DNA from: Desulfurivibrio sp044068625
GTDB lineage: Bacteria; Desulfobacterota; Desulfobulbia; Desulfobulbales; Desulfurivibrionaceae
Length of the DNA: 64,000 nucleotides
Assembly: GCF_044068625.1 (NCBI RefSeq)
Contig: NZ_JBIPKH010000012.1
Coordinates: 29,907 to 93,906 of the forward strand
Direction: 5' to 3'
Numbering within the stretch: the stretch's first letter is position 1; each line of letters begins with the position of its first letter. The notes under the pieces are model-generated. The model worked only from the letters and a program-made list of their open reading frames with translations. It was not told the origin of the DNA and made no database searches. Positions 17,262 to 24,541 of the stretch are shown here, in pieces. Position numbers and translations under genes: made by a program.

Positions 17262-18917
17262 ATGAAACCTGCCAAACAACAGAGATCGCGCACCAAGTTT
17301 ATTTTTATCACCGGCGGGGTGCTTTCCTCGCTGGGCAAGGGGCTGGCCGCCGCCGCCATCGGTGCCCTGCTGGAAAGCCGGGGGTTGAAGATCACCTTCC
17401 AAAAGCTGGACCCCTACATCAATGTCGACCCCGGCACCATGAACCCTTTTCAGCACGGCGAGGTTTATGTCACCGACGACGGGGCGGAAACCGATCTTGA
17501 TCTGGGCCACTACGAGCGTTACACTTCGGTCAGCCTGGGCCAGCGGAACAACTATACCTCGGGCCGGATCTACCATACGGTGATCAGCAAGGAGCGGCGG
17601 GGAGAGTATCTTGGCGGTACCGTCCAGGTTATTCCCCATATCACCGACGAAATCAAGAAGGCGGTCCGCCAACTGGAGGATGAGGTCGATGTGGCCATTG
17701 TTGAGATCGGCGGCACCATCGGCGATATCGAGTCCCTCCCTTTTCTCGAGGCCATTCGCCAGCTGCGCACCGATCTGGGTCGGGAAAACACCATCTATAT
17801 CCATGTCACCCTGGTCCCCTACATCAAGACCGCCGGCGAGGTCAAGACCAAGCCCACCCAACACAGCGTCAAGGAGTTGCGGGCCATCGGCATCCAGCCC
17901 GATATTCTGCTCTGCCGTACCGAGACCACCTTGAGCGATGAATTGAAGGATAAGATCGGTCTCTTTTGCAACGTGGAACGGGACGCGGTGATCACCGCCC
18001 GCGATGTGGATGATATTTACGAGGTCCCCCTCTGTTTCCATGCCGAGGGTCTGGATGACAAGATCCTCAAACTGCTCAATATCTGGACCGGGGCCCCCCG
18101 GCTGGAGCCCTGGCAGGAGCTGGTGGCCAAGATCAAGAATCCGATTCGTGAGGTACCCATCGCGATCATCGGGAAGTATGTCGAGCTGAAGGAGTCCTAC
18201 AAGAGCCTGCATGAGGCGCTGGTCCACGGCGGAGTGGCCAATGATGCCCGGGTGGTGCTGCACTACGTCAGCGCCGAGGATATCGAGGCCCAGGGGCCGA
18301 GCCAACTGCTGGCCCATTGCCACGGGATTCTGGTGCCCGGGGGCTTCGGTGGCCGGGGGGTGGCGGGCAAGATCATGGCCATCACCCATGCCCGGGAACA
18401 GAAGGTGCCTTTTTTCGGAATCTGCCTGGGCATGCAGCTGGCGACGGTTGAGTTCGCCCGGAACATTGCCGGGTTGGCCGATGCCGACAGCACCGAATTC
18501 AATCCCGGCTCACCCCATCCGGTGATCTACTTCATTAAGGAGTGGTACGACTATCGGACCAGCCGGGTTCAGATCCGGGAGGAGAGCGGTGAGCTGGGCG
18601 GTACCCTGCGCCTGGGTAGCTACCCCTGCACCCTGCGGGAAAAGACCTTCGCCCGGGCGGCTTATGGGGTTGAACAGGTTGATGAGCGCCATCGTCACCG
18701 TTATGAATTCAACAATGAGTATCGAGAGAGGCTGGTTGAGGCCGGTCTGGTAATCAGCGGCACCTCGCCGGATGACAAGCTGGTGGAAATTGTTGAGCTG
18801 GCCGATCATCCCTGGTTCCTGGGTTGCCAGTTTCATCCCGAGTTCAAGTCCCGGCCCATGCGGCCCCACCCACTGTTCGCCGCCTTTATCAAGGCGGCGC
18901 TGGACCACCAGGGGTAG
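17262..18917 (+). CDS. pyrG: CTP synthase
   Basis: PyrG aminates UTP to CTP using glutamine. At 551 residues it is of normal length. The N-terminal amidoligase domain shows KFIFITGGVLSSLGKG (P-loop) and DPYINVDPGTMNP. The C-terminal class-I glutamine amidotransferase has the nucleophile Cys in GICLGMQ and the His-Pro-Glu of QFHPEF near the end. It heads a block with kdsA four bases downstream; CTP is also the substrate for CMP-KDO synthesis, which makes the pairing sensible. Start ATG 17262 directly follows GAAAGACGC. Confidence 0.97.
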   Translation: MKPAKQQRSRTKFIFITGGVLSSLGKGLAAAAIGALLESRGLKITFQKLDPYINVDPGTMNPFQHGEVYVTDDGAETDLDLGHYERYTSVSLGQRNNYTSGRIYHTVISKERRGEYLGGTVQVIPHITDEIKKAVRQLEDEVDVAIVEIGGTIGDIESLPFLEAIRQLRTDLGRENTIYIHVTLVPYIKTAGEVKTKPTQHSVKELRAIGIQPDILLCRTETTLSDELKDKIGLFCNVERDAVITARDVDDIYEVPLCFHAEGLDDKILKLLNIWTGAPRLEPWQELVAKIKNPIREVPIAIIGKYVELKESYKSLHEALVHGGVANDARVVLHYVSAEDIEAQGPSQLLAHCHGILVPGGFGGRGVAGKIMAITHAREQKVPFFGICLGMQLATVEFARNIAGLADADSTEFNPGSPHPVIYFIKEWYDYRTSRVQIREESGELGGTLRLGSYPCTLREKTFARAAYGVEQVDERHRHRYEFNNEYRERLVEAGLVISGTSPDDKLVEIVELADHPWFLGCQFHPEFKSRPMRPHPLFAAFIKAALDHQG

Positions 18918-18921
18918 GGCC

Positions 18922-19767
18922 ATGCAAAGTGTCGCCGTGGGTGAGCGTTTTCGTGTCGGCCCGGGCCAGCCCCTGTGCCTGATTGCCGGACCTTGCGTGA
19001 TTGAGGATCAGGCGGTGATGCGGGAGATCGCCGCCACCCTCAAGGATGTCACCAGCCGTTTGGGGATCTCCTTGATCTTCAAAGCCTCCTTCGACAAGGC
19101 CAATCGCACCTCACTGGCCTCCTTCCGGGGGCCGGGGCTGGCAGAGGGGCTTGAGATGCTTAGTGCCATCGGCCGGGAGTTCGACCTGCCCTTGATCTCC
19201 GATATCCATGAGGTTGCCCAGGTGGAGCCGGCCGCCCGGGTCCTGGACCTGCTGCAGATCCCCGCCTTTCTCTGCCGCCAGACCGATCTGCTGGTGGCGG
19301 CGGCGGCCACCGGTAAACCGGTCAACTTAAAGAAGGGGCAGTTCGCCGCGCCCTGGGATATGGCCCACGCGGTGGCCAAAGTTCGGGCCGCCGGCAAGGG
19401 CGGCCTGCTGCTTACCGAACGGGGCAGTACCTTCGGCTACAACAACCTGGTGGTGGATATGCGCTCCCTGCCCCTGATGCGGGAGTTGGGCTGCCCGGTG
19501 ATCTTCGACGCCACCCACAGCGTCCAATTGCCCGGCGGGGCCGGCGGCAGCTCCGGCGGCCAGCGCCAGTTTGTTGCCACCCTGGCCCGGGCGGCGGTGG
19601 CTGTCGGGGTTGATGGTCTCTTTATGGAGGTCCATCCCGATCCCGATCATGCCCGTTGCGACGGTCCCAACTCCCTGCCCCTGGCCGAACTGGAAGGAGT
19701 TCTGCGCCAGCTCCTGGCGGTCAGGCAGGCGGTTGCCCCCTTCGTCGAGCAAGGGGCGGCCGGATGA
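18922..19767 (+). CDS. kdsA: 3-deoxy-8-phosphooctulonate synthase (KDO-8-P synthase)
   Basis: KdsA condenses phosphoenolpyruvate with arabinose-5-phosphate in the KDO branch of lipopolysaccharide synthesis. The 281-residue protein has the family motifs LIAGPCVIED, FKASFDKANR, ISDIHE, NLKKGQFAAP, RGSTFGYNNLVVDMR, FDATHSVQLPGG and MEVHPDPD. A Cys in the LIAGPCVIE motif near residue 26 is compatible with the metal-dependent subclass. It begins four bases after pyrG and overlaps kdsC by ATGA. The open frame extends 50 codons into pyrG, but ATG 18922 gives the family-typical N terminus. Confidence 0.96.
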   Translation: MQSVAVGERFRVGPGQPLCLIAGPCVIEDQAVMREIAATLKDVTSRLGISLIFKASFDKANRTSLASFRGPGLAEGLEMLSAIGREFDLPLISDIHEVAQVEPAARVLDLLQIPAFLCRQTDLLVAAAATGKPVNLKKGQFAAPWDMAHAVAKVRAAGKGGLLLTERGSTFGYNNLVVDMRSLPLMRELGCPVIFDATHSVQLPGGAGGSSGGQRQFVATLARAAVAVGVDGLFMEVHPDPDHARCDGPNSLPLAELEGVLRQLLAVRQAVAPFVEQGAAG

Positions 19768-20432
19768 GCTCCGAGGCCGGCTATCCTTCCGATTGCGAGA
19801 TCACCGCCGGGTTGCGGCAGCGGTCGGCCCTGCGTGGCCAAGCCCGGGAAGAGCGCGGTTACGCCTGGAAGAACTGCCTGCCCCGGGCCCGGGAGATCAG
19901 TTTGCTGCTGCTGGATGTGGATGGAGTGATGACCGATGCCTCCATTCTTTATACCGACAGCGGGACTGAATTTAAGGCCTTTTCCACCCGGGACGGCCTG
20001 GGTATTCGCTTATTGCAGGAGGCCGGGGTGGAGGTGGGGGTGATCACCGCCCGCAGTTCGGAGGCGGTGCGGCGGCGGGCCGCCGATCTGGGCCTGACCC
20101 ATGTGGTGCAGGGGGCCCGTGACAAGCTGGTGGCCTATGAGCGGATCTTGCGGGAGCAGAATCTGCAGCCGGCCCAGGTCGCCTACATGGGTGATGACTG
20201 GCTTGATCTGCCCCTGCTGGTCCGGGTTGGTTTGGCGGCCACGGTGGCGGACGCGGTGGCTGAGGTGAAGGCGGTGGCCCACTATGTTACTCGCCAGCCG
20301 GGGGGCAGGGGGGCGGTGCGGGAGTTGTGCGAACTGCTCATCGAGGCCCGGGGGGGGCATGAGCAGCTGCTGGCCCGCTACTGTCCCGAACATCCCTCCC
20401 TTGGCGGAGGCGGCGAGGGGGCAAGCCGATGA
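19764..20432 (+). CDS. kdsC: 3-deoxy-8-phosphooctulonate phosphatase (HAD family)
   Basis: KdsC removes phosphate from KDO-8-phosphate. The HAD motif DVDGVMTD begins at Asp51, with TARSS and MGDDWLDLPLL downstream. It is a capless phosphatase of about 222 residues, longer than the usual 170-190 because of roughly 40 extra residues before the catalytic motif and a Gly-rich tail. Translational coupling to kdsA and to lptC (ATGA overlaps on both sides) fits a lipopolysaccharide-building operon. A start nearer the HAD domain would bring the length closer to the family norm, but no ATG with a better ribosome site is present. Confidence 0.92.
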   Translation: MSSEAGYPSDCEITAGLRQRSALRGQAREERGYAWKNCLPRAREISLLLLDVDGVMTDASILYTDSGTEFKAFSTRDGLGIRLLQEAGVEVGVITARSSEAVRRRAADLGLTHVVQGARDKLVAYERILREQNLQPAQVAYMGDDWLDLPLLVRVGLAATVADAVAEVKAVAHYVTRQPGGRGAVRELCELLIEARGGHEQLLARYCPEHPSLGGGGEGASR

Positions 20433-20995
20433 TGGCTGGAGCCCGTAATCTGCTCTGGCTGATCCCCCTGCTGCTGCTGCTGGGCTGGCCCCTGTATGGC
20501 GGCGGGGTGCGGGCGTTTCTGGCCCCGCCGCCCTGGGATGAGGGCGGTGGATCCCGCCGGACCGAGGAGCCGCCGCAACGTTTTGTGCTGGAGGGGGTTA
20601 GTTTTTACCAGGATGAAGCCGGGGTCCGCCGGCTGCGGATCGACACCCCCAGCCTGCGTACCGACCCCCAAAGCGATAAACTGTTGCTGGCGGCCATCGC
20701 TGGCGTGCTGTTCCGGGAGAGGGGGGAGGATCTGACCTTTACCGCCGGCCGGGGCTACTATGATCCCCCCGGCGCAATGCTTTACCTGGAAGAGGATGTG
20801 CGGTTAAGCGAGGCCGAGGGCCTGCGGCTGACCACCCCGGCCCTTAGTTACCAGGAGCACCAGCGGCGGGTGAGCAGTCAGGCCGGGGTGGAGATCTTTG
20901 CCGAAGAGCTGGCGGTACGGGGCCAAAATTTCGATTATGATCTGGAAAGTGGAGATTATCTGCTGACCGGTCAGGTCCATTTTGTTGTCCGTTAA
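20429..20995 (+). CDS. lptC: Lipopolysaccharide export protein LptC
   Basis: LptC is the bitopic inner-membrane protein that hands lipopolysaccharide from LptBFG to LptA. The 188-residue sequence has one N-terminal transmembrane helix (about 8-28) and then a periplasmic beta-jellyroll, with FVLEGVSFYQDEAG and the typical repeating strands up to GQVHFVV. It overlaps kdsC by four bases. The genes that usually follow, lptA and lptB, are not found here; an actin-like gene follows instead. Assignment rests on size, topology and gene context as well as weak sequence similarity. Confidence 0.82.
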   Translation: MMAGARNLLWLIPLLLLLGWPLYGGGVRAFLAPPPWDEGGGSRRTEEPPQRFVLEGVSFYQDEAGVRRLRIDTPSLRTDPQSDKLLLAAIAGVLFRERGEDLTFTAGRGYYDPPGAMLYLEEDVRLSEAEGLRLTTPALSYQEHQRRVSSQAGVEIFAEELAVRGQNFDYDLESGDYLLTGQVHFVVR

Positions 20996-21066
20996 GCGGG
21001 CGGTGGCGACACTTGGGGGCCGGTCGCCGCTTTCTGACAGCGCCCCCTGATGATATTCGCGAAGAT

Positions 21067-22113
21067 ATGCCAGCCTTGCTGAACCAGATATTAGCCAGGC
21101 CAGCGGTGGCCATCGACCTAGGTACCGCCAATACCCGGGTGGCCTCCGCCGATGGCGACCGCCTGGTCGAAGGCCCTTCCCTGATCCGCCATGTCCAGCA
21201 GTGCCGGCCCGAGCAGGGTGAGGATGAGTATATCTCCTACATCAACAACAAGCTGGTCTCTTCCCCCCTGCGGGGCGGGGTGATCATCGATGTTCGCAAT
21301 GCCGCCAATCTGATTCGTCCCCTGCTCAAAAAGGCCGCCGCTTCCTGGCGGGCCCCCCTGGTACTCTCCTGCGCGCCGACCGACAGCTCCGACAATGAGC
21401 GCCGCTTTCTGGTCGAGGCGATCAGCCGGGCCGGGGCCAAAAGGGTGGTCATTATTCCCGAGGTCTGGGCGGCGGCGTTGGGGGCGGGGATCAATGTTGA
21501 TGGCAATGAGGCCAGCTTGTTGCTCGATATCGGCGAAGGGGTTACCGACATGGCGGTTATCCGGGAGCGGCGGGTGGTGTTCGCCACGGCGGTCCGTACC
21601 GCCTGCGCCGACCTGCAGCGGGCCGTGCGCAATGTCGCCATCATCGGCCACAGGGTCTCTCTTTACCCCCACGAGGTGCAGCGGCTCACCCAGGCGGTGG
21701 CCGGTCGGGCCATCGCCGATGAGCCCCCTGGGGAGGAAAAAATCAAAGTTATGGGGATGGGGATTGTGAACAGCCGCGAGGTGAGCGTGGAGATCTCCCA
21801 GCGGGAGTTGATTGGCGCCATGGAGCCGGTACTGGGCCGGATTCTGCTAATGATCGAGGTGGGGTTGCGGCGCTTATCTCCGGAGTTGACCGCCGAGATC
21901 GCCCGCTCGGGGATCTGTCTCAGCGGGGGAGGGGCCTGCATCAGGGGAATGGACGCCATGATTGCCCGGCGGACCGGGCTGGCCGTGCGCCTGGCCCCGG
22001 AACCGCTGAACTCGGTGATCGATGGGGCCCGGAGCGCTCTGGGGCAGTGGCGGCGGCAAGATGGCTGGTGGAAAAAAGTGGTCTGGCCCAACATCCCCCA
22101 GGTCAGCCCCTGA
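21067..22113 (+). CDS. Divergent MreB-like actin-family ATPase
   Basis: A 348-residue actin-fold protein of MreB size. Phosphate loop 1 DLGTANT (17-23) is intact. PEVWAAALGAG (131-141) corresponds to the MreB PMAAAIGAG block. Phosphate loop 2 reads DIGEGVTD (154-161) where MreB has DIGGGTTE, so the second Gly is replaced by Glu and the first Thr by Val. The adenosine motif LSGGGACIRGM (about 290-300) is present. The stretch before phosphate loop 2 is also poorly MreB-like. It could be an MreB paralogue with altered nucleotide handling. No mreC or mreD is adjacent. ATG 21067 is preferred to a TTG 54 bases upstream; the leader has no strong ribosome site. Confidence 0.75.
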   Translation: MPALLNQILARPAVAIDLGTANTRVASADGDRLVEGPSLIRHVQQCRPEQGEDEYISYINNKLVSSPLRGGVIIDVRNAANLIRPLLKKAAASWRAPLVLSCAPTDSSDNERRFLVEAISRAGAKRVVIIPEVWAAALGAGINVDGNEASLLLDIGEGVTDMAVIRERRVVFATAVRTACADLQRAVRNVAIIGHRVSLYPHEVQRLTQAVAGRAIADEPPGEEKIKVMGMGIVNSREVSVEISQRELIGAMEPVLGRILLMIEVGLRRLSPELTAEIARSGICLSGGGACIRGMDAMIARRTGLAVRLAPEPLNSVIDGARSALGQWRRQDGWWKKVVWPNIPQVSP

Positions 22114-22139
22114 CCTGTTCTCTTCCGGTCGTTCGACCG
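22100..22139. terminator. Hairpin pair between convergent genes
   Basis: Two back-to-back dyads sit between the actin-like gene and the convergent regulator: AGGTCAG/CTGACCT with a three-base loop (22100-22116, spanning the stop codon) and CGGTC/GACCG (22126-22139). Neither has a long T-tract, so action as a bidirectional terminator is inferred from position. Confidence 0.4.
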
Positions 22140-22142
22140 CTT

Positions 22143-22844
22143 TCACTCTTCGAAACGGTAACCTCGGCCCGGGACCGTGATGATATGACGGGGCTTGCTG
22201 GGGGTCTGCTCCAGCTTCTGGCGCAGGTGCTGGATATGGACGTCGATCACCCGGCTCCAGGAGTAGATTTTGGAATCGCTCCACAGCCGTTTGCGGATCT
22301 CATCCCGGGTCACCAGGTTGTTGCGGTTTTCCACCAGGCAGGAGAGCAGTTGGAACTCCTTGGCGGTGAGATAAACCTCTGCCCCGGCCACGGTTACCGT
22401 CTGATTGCGCTGGTCGATCTCCAGAGCGCCGGCCTTCAGGAGTTGTTTGCGCTCGGCGGGAACCACTGCCGAGCGCAGCCGGGCCTTGATCCGGGCCAGC
22501 AGTTCGCTGGTTTCAAAGGGTTTGACCATATAGTCGTCGGCCCCCAACTCCAAGCCCACCACTTTATCGGAGATCTTGTCCCGGGCGGTGAGCATGATCA
22601 CCGGCAGTTGGGGGTGGAGCGATTTCAGGGAGCAGCAGAACTCCAGGCCATCGCCATCGGGCAGCATCAGATCCAGGATCACCAGGTCGGGGCGTCCCGC
22701 CTCCAGCAACTTGCGGGCTTCGGCCAGGGAGGCGGCGGTTTGCAGCTTGAAGCCGTGCAGCTCCAGGTTTGCTTTAAGCACTTTGAGAATGTCCGGGTCG
22801 TCGTCAATGGCCAGTAGCGTGGCCGGTAAGCTCCGTTCTTCCAT
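22143..22844 (-). CDS. OmpR/PhoB-family response regulator
   Basis: A 233-residue two-component regulator. The receiver has acidic residues near 14-16, phospho-acceptor Asp58 (VILDLMLPDGDG), a Thr in MLTARD and Lys in VKPF. The C-terminal winged helix carries LTAKEFQLLSCLVEN and SRVIDVHIQHLRQKLE, typical for PhoB/OmpR DNA binding. It is the downstream partner of the haem-c kinase on the same strand, 41 bp after it, with GAGGGGAG as ribosome site. Target genes are unknown; the kinase context suggests redox or gas control. Confidence 0.93.
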   Translation of the reverse strand: MEERSLPATLLAIDDDPDILKVLKANLELHGFKLQTAASLAEARKLLEAGRPDLVILDLMLPDGDGLEFCCSLKSLHPQLPVIMLTARDKISDKVVGLELGADDYMVKPFETSELLARIKARLRSAVVPAERKQLLKAGALEIDQRNQTVTVAGAEVYLTAKEFQLLSCLVENRNNLVTRDEIRKRLWSDSKIYSWSRVIDVHIQHLRQKLEQTPSKPRHIITVPGRGYRFEE

Positions 22845-22862
22845 GGGTTTGTCTCCCCTCTT

Positions 22863-22892
22863 ATTCCCTTTTAGTTTATTCCCTTTTAGTTT
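22863..22892 (-). repeat. Perfect 15-bp tandem duplication over the kinase stop codon
   Basis: ATTCCCTTTTAGTTT (plus strand) occurs twice in direct contact, at 22863-22877 and 22878-22892. It duplicates the end of the histidine kinase gene including its TAA stop and an AAAAGGG stretch. The protein is unaffected because the first stop is kept. It lies just upstream of the regulator's ribosome site. Confidence 0.9.
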
Positions 22893-24526
22893 CGTGGCAG
22901 TTTGAAGTAGAAGCAGGCGCCATGGCCGATGGGGTTTGTGCGCAACCCGATCTCTCCGCCGTGGGCTTCAATGATACTGCGGCAGATCGCCAGTCCCAGG
23001 CCGCTACCCTCCTTGTCTCCCAGTTTATAGAATTTTTCAAAGATCTTCTCCTCTTCGCCGGGGCGCACCCCCGGACCCTGGTCGCAGATCTCCACGGTCA
23101 GCCGGTTGGGCTCTTGCTCCAGGTTGATGGTGATTTCCGAATTTTCCGGGGCGAATTTGACCGCATTTGCCAGCAGGTTGGTCAACACCTGGCGCAGCCG
23201 GTCTTCGTCGGCCGTCACCGGCAGATTGGCCGGGGCGGTCTCCCCGATCACGATCCCGCAGGCGGCGGTGGTGGGGGCAAACTCCGCGATGCTCTCCCGG
23301 ATCACCTGGGCCAGATCGCATTCGGTCCAGTTCAGCGAGGAGACGGTGCCCATTTCGATCCGCTCGATATCCAGCATGGTGTTGACCATGCGGATCAGCC
23401 GGTCGGTATTCTTACGGATTAGGTTAATAAAATCCAGCACCTCTTCGCAAAGCTCTTCCCCCTTGGGCTGCGACGGCATGGCGGTCAGCCGGGCGGTGAC
23501 ATACTCCATCCCCCCCTTGATCGAGGTCAGAGGGGTCCGCAGTTCGTGGGAGGCCCGGGCGATGAAGTCGGATTTGCGTTCACCGGCGGCCACCAGCAGG
23601 CGATTGGTTTCCGCCAGTTGCCGGTTGCTCAGGGCCAGGTCCCGGGTGGCGGCCTGGATCTTCTCCTCCAGTTCGTAATGATATTGGCTTAGTTTGGTCG
23701 CCATCTGGGCAAAGGAGCGGGAAAGGTCCTCGAATTCGTCGCCGGTGGCCAGCACCGTGGCGTCTTCCCGGTGGCCGCTGCTGGAAAAACGTTGCATGGA
23801 GTCCGCCAGGGTCCGCATGGGGGTCAGGACCAGAAAACGGATCATCAGCAACAGGGTCGCCCCCAGAATCAGCACCACCAGCGACATGGAGACAAAGAGG
23901 ATCTGCCGGTTCTGGGCCGCCTCGGCGAAGGTTTTGCTCAAGGGCAGGGAGACACTGATCGCCCCCCGCAGATCGTCGACCTGGTAGTCCTGGTGGCAGC
24001 TGATACAGACGGTTTCGGTGTAGAGAGGCGATATATAGCGCAGATAGACATCGCGGCCAATGGTTTCCATGGCGATGAACTCGGTCAGACTCTCCTGCTC
24101 GAAGGCGGCCAGGGCTCTGATCTCCAGCTCATCGGGCCGGTTGGCCGGGTTGAGGGGGTTGAGGCTGGTGATATGAAACCAGTAGGCCTCCTCCTCCTTG
24201 GCGTAATCGGCCAAGGCCTTGGTGACCATGGCCGGAGTTTCACGGGTGAAAAGGCGGCCGTGCTGATCGATGATCTCGGCATCGCTGATAAAAGGAGTTG
24301 GTTGGGCGCCGGGTTGGGAGCGTCTCTCCACCAGAACTCCACCATGGTCGGCCACCCACTTGCGGGTGATGACGATCTGGCGAAAGATGGTGCGGGCCTC
24401 GTTTTCCGCCTGGCGGATGATCAACTGCTCCTGCCGGAGATTGATAAGGTGGAAGGCGGCCCCCATGGTGACCAGCAAAGTCAGGCTGCAGCCGATGACC
24501 AGTTTCCAGGTTAGACTTATTTTCAC
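22886..24526 (-). CDS. Membrane histidine kinase with periplasmic c-haem (CxxCH) sensor domain
   Basis: A 546-residue kinase. Transmembrane helices lie at about 8-29 and 209-233 and enclose a periplasmic domain of the Tll0287-like (DUF3365) kind. That domain ends with CISCH at 174-178, a c-type haem attachment motif. A HAMP domain (about 233-285), coiled coil, HisKA with His327 in SHELRTP and an HATPase with NLLANAVKF, DQGPGV and GSGLGLAI follow. Haem in such a place commonly senses redox state, oxygen or NO. GTG 24526 is chosen because GGAGGAG lies five bases ahead; an ATG overlapping it out of frame is immediately followed by a stop. The cognate regulator is downstream, the SNF2 helicase upstream. 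Confidence 0.9.
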   Translation of the reverse strand: MKISLTWKLVIGCSLTLLVTMGAAFHLINLRQEQLIIRQAENEARTIFRQIVITRKWVADHGGVLVERRSQPGAQPTPFISDAEIIDQHGRLFTRETPAMVTKALADYAKEEEAYWFHITSLNPLNPANRPDELEIRALAAFEQESLTEFIAMETIGRDVYLRYISPLYTETVCISCHQDYQVDDLRGAISVSLPLSKTFAEAAQNRQILFVSMSLVVLILGATLLLMIRFLVLTPMRTLADSMQRFSSSGHREDATVLATGDEFEDLSRSFAQMATKLSQYHYELEEKIQAATRDLALSNRQLAETNRLLVAAGERKSDFIARASHELRTPLTSIKGGMEYVTARLTAMPSQPKGEELCEEVLDFINLIRKNTDRLIRMVNTMLDIERIEMGTVSSLNWTECDLAQVIRESIAEFAPTTAACGIVIGETAPANLPVTADEDRLRQVLTNLLANAVKFAPENSEITINLEQEPNRLTVEICDQGPGVRPGEEEKIFEKFYKLGDKEGSGLGLAICRSIIEAHGGEIGLRTNPIGHGACFYFKLPRN

Positions 24527-24541
24527 ATTGCTCCTCCCGCG

